Source: Planctomycetia bacterium (GTDB lineage Bacteria; Planctomycetota; Planctomycetia; Pirellulales; JALHLM01). Taken from it: a stretch of DNA of 48,043 bases. This document shows positions 17,001 through 24,469 of this stretch, one piece after another (within the stretch, counting starts at the first letter, position 1; every line of letters begins with the position of its first letter). A program made the position numbers and the translations under genes. The notes under the pieces were generated by a model. It was given only the letters and a program-made list of their open reading frames with translations, was not told where the DNA came from and made no database searches. The stretch covers positions 1 through 48,043 of the forward strand of contig JAWXBP010000339.1 in assembly GCA_034440135.1 (NCBI GenBank), given 5' to 3'.

Positions 17001-19956
17001 CAGTAACCGAATTTACCCTGCGATCACGGACTTGCTCGCCGCTCAGGTAAAACCGCGCGAACACGCCGTCATTGTCACCAGCGCCCATGCCGTTCCAGAC
17101 GACGAGGATTTCGCCGTCATCGTCGATCGACACGCTCGGCGCCGTTTGATGTCCGGCCGCTGCGGGATAGGGAACGACCTCCGTCTCGTCGAGCATGCCG
17201 TTCGCGTTCACGCGGCGAACGTGAATGCCCCAGCCTGCGTCGTCGGCGAGGTAACCCTGCCAGGCAATCACGCCCTCGCCCGACTTGTTCATCGCCACGG
17301 TCGGATGCACGCGTTGCGGACCGCTGATGTTGACGAGTAACTGCGGCCCGGGATTGCCGGCAGCGTCGAATCGGCGCGCGTAGATTCGCCCGGAGTCGCC
17401 ACCATCGAAACTTTCCCAGACGACCAGACTGTTGTTGGCGTCATCCATTGCCACGACCGGCAGTTGTTGTTGCGACGCGTGCGGCGTGTTCACCAGGACT
17501 TCGCCGCCGACGGTCTGCAACGAATCGAGCGCCGGTCGCGTGCCGTTCGCTGCCGCCGCGTTGTATACGCCGCCGCCCTCGTTCGCCGTGTTTGCCACGA
17601 ACGAGGTTGCGCGCGCGTCGGCCCGCGCACCATCGCCGTTGTAGAGGCCGCCGCCAAGCTCCGCTTCGTTATCGCGCACGACGACGCCGTCCAACTCAAG
17701 TTCGCCCAGATTGCGAATGCCGCCCCCTTCGGCGTCTGTCTGCCCTCCCCGGACGGTCAGCTTTTCGAGTCGCAGTTTTCCGCCAGGACGCACGTCGAAC
17801 ACGCGGTCGATCGAGTTACCGTCGATCACCGTCGCGGCGAAGCCTTCCCCTGTGATAGTGATCTCCGTCGTGATATCGAGATCGCCGAACTGAGCGGCGT
17901 CTTCGAGGCCAGGACGCGAAAGTTGAAAGACCGTCGGTCCCAAGGAATTGAGCGCGGACAGAATGATCTTCGTCGGCGCGCCACGATCGGTGGCCTGGAG
18001 AATCGCCTCGCGCAGCGTCACGCCCGTCGCGGGATCGTCCAACGGGCTTGTCACGCGAATCACGCCCGCCTCTTCGACCGCGACATCAAAGCCTTCCAGG
18101 CTGCCGCCGGCGACCGAGTTCCCGACGACATCGAACACGTTGTCCGGCAAGCTGCGCACGTCATACCGCGCGCTGTCATCCGCCGTCCACGAACCACCCG
18201 GCGGCGTCAGGATGTACGTGACCTCGATCGATTTGGCGTCGTTCGCCGTGCTGTACGAAACCGGCGCCGCCTCGCTCGTCCAAGAGCTGTTCCCCAGCCG
18301 CACGACGGATAATTTCGACAGTGGCAGCCGATCGCGATCAATCAAGTCGTTGTCGAAGTAAGTGACTCTGATCTGCAGCGACATACCGTGCGCTTCCGTG
18401 ATCGTCGCAATAGGCGTCGTCAACGCGCGGGGCGCGATCGTATCTGTTTTCAACGCTTTGTACGCGTTCAACCGGCCGGCGCTGGCCACGACGCCTTGCA
18501 AGCCGGGCACGTGATCGACCCCCTCAAGGATCGCGTCCCGCACTTCCTTGACCGTGGCCTGCTCAAAATGACTCCAGATGAGCGCCGCCACGCCGCTCAC
18601 GTGCGGCGCGGCCATGCTGGTGCCGTTGCTCGTCTTGTAGCAGGAAACCTGTACGCAGTCCCCGGCCCAAGTGCTCAGGACGCCGATGCCCGGCGCGGCG
18701 AGATCGACCGACGTAGGTCCATAGTTGCTGAACTTCGCAAGTTGATCGGCACTGTCGACGGCCGCGACGGAGAGGATGTTGTCCAACTCGTAACTGGCGG
18801 GATAAAAGGCGTTGGAGTCGGTGTCGACGCCGGAGATTCCGTCCTGCCCGTTGCCCGCCGCGGCGACGAACAGGATGCCCTCATCGCCTGCACGCTCAAT
18901 CGCATTCTCCAGATCGACTTGCGGACCATAACTGCCGAAGCTGGCGTTCAGGACGCGAATTGGCGTCCCGCGCTGCCGCATATCCTCAGCGTAGTTGATC
19001 GCCCGAATGGCGTCCGACGTGACGCCCCGGTTGTTCGCGTCGAGGACCTTGAGCGACATCAATGAAGTTTTCCACGCCACGCCAGTGACGCCAATGCCGT
19101 TGTCCCCCACGGCGCCGATGGTTCCGGCCACGTGCGTGCCGTGCCCATGATCGTCGTAGGGATCGTGGTCATCACATGTGGGGCTTTTAGGATCGCCATT
19201 GCAGGGACGGTCGTTGACGAAGTCGTAACCGTGGATGTCGTCGACGAAGCCGTTGTTGTCATCGTCAACATTTGGCAGACCGTTCGACTCCGTGACATTC
19301 CTCCAAATGTTGGCAGAGAGATCCGGATGATCGTAGGCAATGCCCGTATCGAGCACAGCCACGACGACCGATTCCTTGCCGACTGTGATGTCCCAAGCCG
19401 ACGGCGCATTGATGTCGGGTCCGGAATTCTGACCCGGCGTGGCTTGCCCGGTGTTGTTGAGACCGACCTGATCGACGAAGCGCACGTCGTCAGGAACTTG
19501 CGCGCCTTGAATCACGCTGTTCGGGCCATAAGAACTGACCCAAGGATTCGCCAGCAACGCCGACGCGATTTCCTCCTGGCTCGCAGTCGAAGACACCAGT
19601 ACCTGTCCGGGCAACCCAAGGCCGCGCACCCCCAGAAACCAAGGGCCGATGCGAGCGTTGTTCAAGAGCGGCGCCACACCAGCGGGACCGCTTGCCGTGT
19701 TGAGCGCCTCGGGCCGAAGCCGGACAATCCATTCGTGTTTCGGCGCTGCTGATTGCAACGCGATCGCACCGCTACCGGGCTCATCCTCTACGGACGCAAA
19801 CCAGGCTGGCGATACCGTGTCGTAATCCAAAGCAACCGGATTCAGCACCGCAAGCAAACGTCGCGACTCAAGCGGTTCGACCCATGCATGAGAACGCGTG
19901 GCTCGCGCGCGCTGGCGCAACTTGTCTGGACGTCGCGCACGGATAGGTTGATTCAT
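11047..19956 (-). CDS. Giant subtilisin-family (S8) protease with beta-helix, propeller, SdrD-like, FG-GAP, cadherin-like and dockerin regions
   Basis: About 2969 residues; ATG 19956 is preferred over an upstream TTG. VEPLESRRLLAV is the export motif. The S8 catalytic domain (about 160-490) has D203 (VVVAVLDTGIAYDHPDL), H272 (HGHGTHVAG), N369 (AAAGNG) and S447 (NGTSMAAPHVSG), so it looks active. Then come a CSLREA-type beta-helix (VTLREAILQA) interrupted by seven propeller repeats (plus coordinates about 16390-17515), SdrD-like domains (about 15590-15845, 14195-14475, 13860-14100) and two sets of seven FG-GAP/VCBS repeats (about 14500-15580 and 12740-13850). Cadherin-like domains follow (about 11350-12690), then a dockerin (GDTNEDGRVDITDLNNVRNN). 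Role: secreted, probably cell-surface protease. Confidence 0.88.
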   Translation of the reverse strand: MNQPIRARRPDKLRQRARATRSHAWVEPLESRRLLAVLNPVALDYDTVSPAWFASVEDEPGSGAIALQSAAPKHEWIVRLRPEALNTASGPAGVAPLLNNARIGPWFLGVRGLGLPGQVLVSSTASQEEIASALLANPWVSSYGPNSVIQGAQVPDDVRFVDQVGLNNTGQATPGQNSGPDINAPSAWDITVGKESVVVAVLDTGIAYDHPDLSANIWRNVTESNGLPNVDDDNNGFVDDIHGYDFVNDRPCNGDPKSPTCDDHDPYDDHGHGTHVAGTIGAVGDNGIGVTGVAWKTSLMSLKVLDANNRGVTSDAIRAINYAEDMRQRGTPIRVLNASFGSYGPQVDLENAIERAGDEGILFVAAAGNGQDGISGVDTDSNAFYPASYELDNILSVAAVDSADQLAKFSNYGPTSVDLAAPGIGVLSTWAGDCVQVSCYKTSNGTSMAAPHVSGVAALIWSHFEQATVKEVRDAILEGVDHVPGLQGVVASAGRLNAYKALKTDTIAPRALTTPIATITEAHGMSLQIRVTYFDNDLIDRDRLPLSKLSVVRLGNSSWTSEAAPVSYSTANDAKSIEVTYILTPPGGSWTADDSARYDVRSLPDNVFDVVGNSVAGGSLEGFDVAVEEAGVIRVTSPLDDPATGVTLREAILQATDRGAPTKIILSALNSLGPTVFQLSRPGLEDAAQFGDLDITTEITITGEGFAATVIDGNSIDRVFDVRPGGKLRLEKLTVRGGQTDAEGGGIRNLGELELDGVVVRDNEAELGGGLYNGDGARADARATSFVANTANEGGGVYNAAAANGTRPALDSLQTVGGEVLVNTPHASQQQLPVVAMDDANNSLVVWESFDGGDSGRIYARRFDAAGNPGPQLLVNISGPQRVHPTVAMNKSGEGVIAWQGYLADDAGWGIHVRRVNANGMLDETEVVPYPAAAGHQTAPSVSIDDDGEILVVWNGMGAGDNDGVFARFYLSGEQVRDRRVNSVTAGQQTGGLAAIDADSRSLVVWSTEEVDGRFSLRGQLFDASAQPLGTELVIASAAQASLLATSLVATRDGYAVAWSRISDGGATEQLEYRLLNSSGQPIAGVVPLSTTSTGLERGAALAALADGGLIATFASLGRDGEGWGVYARQFDDQGHPRSAEFRVNSTTSGSQLNPRVAANSVNQVTIVWNGKGAGDLGGIFLQRYEASYDEDSVLAAATLVLENVTVSNNDATANGAGVFSAAEAVTAMVHATIAQNNSDAGSAGIYGEAGGTLAIKSSLIAGNRTGVTPIDLGGVLASLGYNLVGASNGATGFGRATDQVNSQAAAGLVGLPSDGTPLVHQLLPNSLAIDAADPARSPAFDQLGAPRPQDGDGNGVMTADVGAVERYQAELRGVRFQDQDGDGIRDANEPPLAGLVVYLDKDRDGKRDSDETFVVTDADGVYAFEDLPPGVHYVATESQPGWKRTSPSWLTAAGTSALEANVSIADLVAVDVDADTYLDLVALESNPDATSDRLIILKNNGQGNFAAPVYVSTGVPWAAGTLAHGDVDRDGDVDFIVAHTASAGNLTLLRNRGDGTFAAPEHVIDTANFPSAPLLVDVSGDQFVDLVWLEPNAGSDGGRLRVALNNRAGVFPTSQSFDVSGLAEAIVAGNFNPNQSGSATVDLIVGTDLLLNLGGGQFDASQSTNLVNAVTPYQSADMDGDGDLDLIGLRRAAREFGVLVNRGDGVFQATAEATLELPGLPQDVALADWDRDGDLDAAVALDDLRRVETLLNDGHGKFTIEGTSRLSPAGAPASLAVGDLNSDGFADLNVAVAEEPGVHPFVNSRGQHRADLYAGESASGFDFGELPLRAEIRGRVFHDLDQNGIFAAGVEPPLSGREVYLDLNGNGVLDRFPIDSQGTREPIAITDPAGNYVLTNIQPFLPFKVRVAELSGWLQTSPRADQAESEYVVELDAAEAAVGRDFGLYQFSNYGVSVKGRITGRYYRDANGDGVHNDGELPMPFADVYLDRDHSGHKSDGDEIDQTNSAGVYEFNNLGGGVYAVRAVTPDDQATTAPLGNKFTESVTPVGDAPQEVALFDYDGDNDQDVATANALSNDVTIVRNNGGVLERLGAISAASTLASGPSSIVTAQLDGAHGLDIAVTNQFGSTITVFLSDGHGWFVLGGVYAAGFAPTAITAGDWDQDGRTDLAVVNESEGNLRVLRNSGGGVFPDSPPFRQIIAVGQSPRAIASAQLNGDDDDYPELLVANFGSNNVTVLRNVAGEFQVASTVATGRGPTSVSLADLNDDGHRDLVTANVFDSSVTVRWNDTQGNFTTRQDFDLAASPMSLAVADIDRDNDNDLLVTTKVGGGAVRGLSVLRNLRRQGTVGFAAVQPYNVGVARFGASEHLSVAAGDLNNDGLPDVVVSSGWSNRVALLTNAKVNGAHYVELTGNENQVLPLLDIGVRSVLHPPTLNEIPPQVVDEDALETKIVLSDITAGGGEVQPLKIEVSSDNPALFLALVRDYNIITKAGAVRFTPAANKWGAARVTVTVTDGGADLNLLSPADNGVFTRTFTVTVRPVNDKPSLLFGSDTLIFAEDAPANATMNLDFAELESYGDGEDDTPQPPLSYLVDGYDPSLFAVPPTIDGLGRLSFRLAPDAFGETGVRVRLRDGGGTERGGQDTSDPQTFRLIVNAVNDAPSFVLGPDVTDAQEDGGPQVYAGRITSISPGAENERASQTVEFVVENDNPGLFTALGRPQIDAVGTIRFRAAPNANGIANLSIVARDSLGAVSAAKSYRIVVNAVNDPPSFTRGENVVVPKNSGAHIIPNWATNVSVGPDDEKLTQNVFFYPTYDTHTAIFAGVAGRPQVSADGTLRFTLADDALGSSTVTLVLFDTAGAFANPVSFTVTVAPRLVGDTNEDGRVDITDLNNVRNNFGGEGLGDADGDNDVDISDLNAVRNQFGATPAGAPSAMTRHTPTQHTEQRQRAADLLFQNWQAAAVTPIRPAKPRR

Positions 19957-20325
19957 CACCAAGAACCCAGGGAGGAGACGCTACGACTCGGACGCCGACT
20001 GCGCCAACATAATTTTCCAAAAACCCCGTCCATCTTAACACAGTGGCGACACAGAAACCTTTCCTTGGAAACGCAATTTCCTGGGTACGGACGACGCACG
20101 CCCTACGTCCGGTATCCGGCGCTCTGAGCCTAAAAGCGGACGGACTTTGCCCGATGAGCGCGCAAATTCCCCAGATTTTCGAAAATCAAGTTCGCCTGCC
20201 GACCATGACGATGATGACGGTTGTAGGGGGAATCGTGACAGTAGCGTTTGCGCGGCCAATGCGGCCGCGCGTGATCCTTCCTACCACTCGAATCCGGCCA
20301 TGAAACCCTCCAACAGCGGTGGCAA
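19957..20325. other. Divergent intergenic region between protease and TonB receptor
   Basis: About 370 bp without a gene, which must contain both divergent promoters. No cobalamin-riboswitch box, Fur-like palindrome or convincing -35/-10 pair was recognised. An imperfect hairpin around 20087-20118 (gtacggac...gtccggtat) is the only structure noticed. An early ATG at 20300 is out of frame with the receptor. Confidence 0.5.
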
Positions 20326-22776
20326 ATGTCGACATGCTTGCTCCGCCCTTGGGGAGGTCGCGCCCCAAATCCTTGGGCGGCACTAGTTTGTTGCCTGACT
20401 TTGGGCGTGGCCGCGTGGACGAGTGCTGCGGAAGAAATGGACGAACCTTGGTCGGTAGTGCCGGACGCGTCGGCCTCCGACGGCCCCGACGCCATCGTCA
20501 GCGACGATCCCTACCTTTCCCCGGACGGGCAATACGTCCGCCCCGTGAGCTTTCAGCCGCAGCCGGCGCTGACGCCGGCGACGGAGTTTTCCCCCGATGT
20601 TGCACTTCCGGCCGCCGCCGCGAGCCTGATCGCGGAATCAGGGTTGGCCACTAGTTTCCTGGGACGCCCCGGCGCACCCCGGCGATTCTCCCCCGCCACG
20701 TCGGTCGTCTACGGACGTTTGGCACGCCCGCGGATTCCGACGGACGGCGGCAGCATGCTGCTGAAATCGCCAGCTGCGGTAGGCGTAGGCGTGCAGCGCA
20801 GAACGCCAATCGTCAACGACCCGCGCATTCGCGGCAGCCGCATCGGCCAGTTGGCGGCGTCCGGCTCTTACTGGGTGCCCGCGCGTGAAGATCTCGACAC
20901 GATGTTGAGCAAAATCGATGCGCGCGCCATCGACACGATCACGACGATTCGCGGGCCGTACAGCGCGCGCTATGGACCAGGCTTCAACTTCATCGACGTG
21001 CAACTGCTCGCCGCACCGCGTTACGCTGACGGCGACATGATCGAAGGGATGACCAGCGCCGACTATCAAACCAATGGCGAACAGTTCTACGGCCGCCAGG
21101 TACTCACCGGCGGCAATGAACGACAAGGATACCGCGTCGGCTACGGCCACCGCACCGGCAACGACTACGAAAGCGGCAACGGAACCGACATTCCAAGCAG
21201 CTACAAATCACGCGACTTGGAACTGGCCTACGGACTCGATCTCACGGAAGATCAGCACGTCAACGTCAGCTACTTGCGGCTCGATCAGACGGACGTGGAG
21301 TTCCCCGGTTATGCGTTCGATCTCAACTATCTGGTGACCGACGCCGTCGACGTCGATTACACGATCGAAGATCAGGCCGCCTTCGATCGCTTCGACGCCG
21401 AGTTCTGGTACAACCGCACCCACTTCAACGGCAATGCCCAGCGCACCGGGAAGCGCCGCCAGTTTCCGCTGTTCAACTTTTTCAATTTAACAGCTTTCAC
21501 CGACGTTGATTCCACGTCCACGGGATATCGATTCGCATCCACCTGGGGCGACGATGAGACCGGTACGCTCACCGCGGGCACGGATCTCCGCTACCTCCGG
21601 CAAGAGCTCAACGAACTTTCCACCGGGCGGATCGGCCTCACGATCTTCGAGAACGCCAATTCGCCGATTCCCAAGTCGGAGTCGCCAAATCCCGGACTGT
21701 TTGCGGAGGCTCAAACACCTCTCACCGAGCGCTGGACCGTCACTGCAGGAGCGCGGGCCGACTACGTTGCCCCGAAGATGCTGGAAGACGTGGCCAATCT
21801 GCAAGCCCTGGGACTGGCGCAACCGCAATCGTCACTGGCGGAAATCCTAGGCACCGATGACTTCGATCAGGAGTACGGCCTCTGGGCGGCATACTTGAGC
21901 GGCGCGTATGAAATCGATCCGCATTGGACGGCGACGATCGCCGGCGGCCATGCGGAACAAGCTCCGACCATGACCGAAATGTACGCCGCGCAAACGTTTC
22001 TCTTCGTGCTACAGAACGGCCAGAACACGGTTACCGGCGATCCCCGGCTCGACAATCAACGCTTATGGTAGATCGATCTCGCCCTGCAATGCGAATATGA
22101 TCGCTTCCGCGCCGGCGCGAATGGCTTCCACGCCTGGATTCATGATTACATCACCTTTGAGAACATGGGCGTCTTCCGCGGCCCACCCCAGGGCCAGGTG
22201 GAGCAAGTTAGTTTGAAATACGTCAACACGGATCTGGCCACGTTGACGGGCGCGGAACTGTTCATGGAATACGACTGGACGTCGCGATGGACTCCCTTCG
22301 CGACGCTGTCTTATGTGGAAGGGCGCGATCACACCCGTAACGGCGATTTCGCCACGCGTGAAGCATCCTCCGGCCAGTCCAGCGAACGCGTTTACGGACT
22401 CGAACGCGGCGCCTTCAGCGGCGTCGCTGGCAGCGACGAGGAACCGTTGCCGAGCATCGTGCCGCTGGAAAGCCGCCTGGGGCTGCGATTCCATCAAGCG
22501 TCCGACCAACCGCGCTGGGAGTTGGAGTTCCAGGCTCGCGTCGTGGCGGCGCAAAATCGCGTGGCGACCAGTCTGCTGGAATCGCCGACCGCGGGCTTCA
22601 CAACATACGATCTCCGCGGCCGCTGGCGCGCGACGGATCAACTGCTACTTTTGGCCGGCGTCGAGAACCTCGCCGACAAGCAATACCGCGAACACCTCGA
22701 CTTCCGCTCCCCCAGCGGCATCTCCGTGTTCCAGCCCGGCATCAGCTTTTACAGCGGCGTGGAATTGAATTACTAG
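20326..22776 (+). pseudogene. TonB-dependent outer-membrane receptor interrupted by in-frame TAG
   Basis: The reading frame encodes an N-terminal signal (LVCCLTLGVAAWTSAAEE), a plug-like region (DARAIDTITTIRGPYSARYGPGFNFIDVQ) and a long beta-barrel with alternating aromatic strands. The barrel ends in the typical ISFYSGVELNY with a terminal aromatic. The frame is open from 20326 to 22068, meets TAG at 22069-22071 (RLW-stop-IDL), then stays open in the same frame to 22776. Homologues read RLW/Y-Q/E-IDL at this point, so a single C-to-T change in CAG is the likeliest cause. Without read-through the product lacks about a third of the barrel and cannot assemble. The full frame is about 816 codons, normal for the family. 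Substrate unknown; no TonB box was confidently located. Confidence 0.85.
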
Positions 22777-22785
22777 CCGCTCCCT

Positions 22786-22942
22786 CCGTCGGTAGCCGAG
22801 GTCTGTGATCTCGCGAAGTTGGCGCCGCGCTACCATGAGGCTGCCTGATCTGCGCCAACTACGCATTTGTGAATGCGTAGCATACGCTGATAGTGCGCTT
22901 GCCGACGGCGCGGCCGAGGTCACAGACCTCGGCTACAGACGG
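22786..22942. repeat. Nested palindromic repeat element
   Basis: Outer arms 22786-22813 and 22915-22942 are inverted copies matching at 26 of 28 positions, with the core tagccgaggtctgtga. Inside are a 9-bp inverted pair (agttggcgc/gcgccaact) and a perfect hairpin ctacgcatt-tgtg-aatgcgtag. The element fills the gap between the receptor pseudogene and the convergent AAA+ gene. The outer core resembles an intergenic repeat I have seen in planctomycete genomes. It may act as a bidirectional terminator. Confidence 0.75.
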
Positions 22943-22951
22943 AGAAGTGCT

Positions 22952-24388
22952 TCAAAAGCCCAAGCGGCCGCGTAACCCGAGCGGGGCGCCGAGGGAACGG
23001 GCGTTGACTTCTCCGCCGCGGCGGAGGAGTTCGTCGAGGGCGGCTTGCACGTCTTCCGTGGCGATCACGCCGTCGTCGGCGCGTTCCATTTGGAACTGTA
23101 CAGAGCGCCGGATCAGTTCCTTGATAAATGCGCCGCTTCCGCCCTCGGATTGGGCGACCAGCAGTTCCTCGACGTCGACGGGAAGTTTGACGCGCCGTCC
23201 GTAGAGTTGCGCAAGTTTGCGGCGACCCTCTTCATCGGGGCAAGCAAATTCGATCGCCTGGTCGATCCGCCCCGGCCGCGCCGCGAGCGCTTCCTCCAAA
23301 TCCTGCGGGCGGTTCGTCGTGAGAATGAACAAAATCTCCGCGTCGTCCTTGAGCCCGTCCATCTCGTTCAGCAACTTATTGAGCATCACTTCGGTGCAAG
23401 GGCCGTCGTGTTGTTCGCGGGAGCGGGCGATCAGGTCGACGTCTTCAATCACCACGATGCTGGGCTGCAACAGCCGCGCGAGCGACATATACTCCGCCAG
23501 CATTCCCACTTGTTCGCCGGTCATCAGCAACGTCGTTTGGCCTGGCATCGACGTCGACAAATAGCGGATCGTATGCGTCTTCCCGACCCCCGGCGGGCCA
23601 AACAACAACAGCCCCTTCTTTTTCGATTGCCCAAGCTCGCTTAAGCGCGCCCGCCGGCCGACGAAGTTGATGACGTTGCGATCCAGCAGCGCCAGAGTTT
23701 CGTCCGGCAGGATGACTTCCTCGCGTGCCACGGGCGCGAGCGTATGCACTTTCAGCCCAGTGCCTTCGCCGGAATACTCGTCCGAGGCCTCCAGCGAGAG
23801 AATCTTGCCGCGATACGAGGGCGCCAACCGCACTAATTCCTCGATCCGCGCATAAACCGCTTGGATCAGTTCGCCGCCGGGGCCGTCGTTGGGCGCCGCG
23901 ACGTCAACGCGCACGGTGCCTGGGCCGTGCATACTGCGCACACGCGAAAGCAGAATCGCCCCGGGGCGCTGCTTGCCGTGAACCAGCCACAGGCTACTAT
24001 CTTGCACGCGGACCGGCGCCGCCTCGCCGATGTTGACTTCCTCATATTGCACTGGCACTTGTGTCGCGACCTGCGTGCCGGTCAGTAGGTGCGCCAGTTC
24101 GATTCCCTGGAAATACTCATGTTCGTATTTCACTCCCATGAGCCGGGCGACCGTCAACTCGCCGCCGAACATCGCGTCAAACCCGCGTTGCACGTCGGCG
24201 CGCATCCGCATGGGAAACTGACGTGTGGCGACGCGCAGTTCGCCGACCGGAGTTGGTTGAAAATGACGCTGGAGTAAGTAGTAGATCGCATGGGTTTTCT
24301 CCGTATCACGCCGAGAGATGGCCGCGATGACCGCGGCCGCGACGAATCCCGCGACGAGGCCCAACAAGATTCCCCAGAGCCAAGCCAT
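22952..24388 (-). CDS. Membrane-anchored AAA+ ATPase without protease domain
   Basis: A 478-residue protein (ATG 24388; a GTG nine bases earlier is possible). A single N-terminal helix (about residues 2-24, WLWGILLGLVAGFVAAAVI) anchors it. Residues 30-220 are a family-specific domain. The AAA+ module has Walker A GPPGVGKT (264-271), Walker B IVVIEDVD (311-318), the pore-side segment EYMSLARLL and the sensor/arginine region LTTNRPQDLEEALAARPGRID, followed by a helical lid. The ATPase core resembles FtsH/26S-type unfoldases, but no HEXXH metalloprotease follows, so it probably remodels a membrane-associated partner. It is 81 bp downstream of asnB on the same strand and may be co-transcribed. 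Confidence 0.85.
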   Translation of the reverse strand: MAWLWGILLGLVAGFVAAAVIAAISRRDTEKTHAIYYLLQRHFQPTPVGELRVATRQFPMRMRADVQRGFDAMFGGELTVARLMGVKYEHEYFQGIELAHLLTGTQVATQVPVQYEEVNIGEAAPVRVQDSSLWLVHGKQRPGAILLSRVRSMHGPGTVRVDVAAPNDGPGGELIQAVYARIEELVRLAPSYRGKILSLEASDEYSGEGTGLKVHTLAPVAREEVILPDETLALLDRNVINFVGRRARLSELGQSKKKGLLLFGPPGVGKTHTIRYLSTSMPGQTTLLMTGEQVGMLAEYMSLARLLQPSIVVIEDVDLIARSREQHDGPCTEVMLNKLLNEMDGLKDDAEILFILTTNRPQDLEEALAARPGRIDQAIEFACPDEEGRRKLAQLYGRRVKLPVDVEELLVAQSEGGSGAFIKELIRRSVQFQMERADDGVIATEDVQAALDELLRRGGEVNARSLGAPLGLRGRLGF

Positions 24389-24469
24389 CGTATACACCGT
24401 ACTACATGGACCTGAAGTTTCCCGACTACGCCTGGACTCGGTTGCCGCCGCGAACGTTCGCGCGAATTC

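Noticed and set aside
16057-17340. 427-codon open frame on the plus strand
   Set aside because: Antisense to the propeller repeats of the protease, without recognisable domains.
20040-20325. Cobalamin riboswitch upstream of the TonB receptor
   Set aside because: The conserved B12-box and other core elements were not found.
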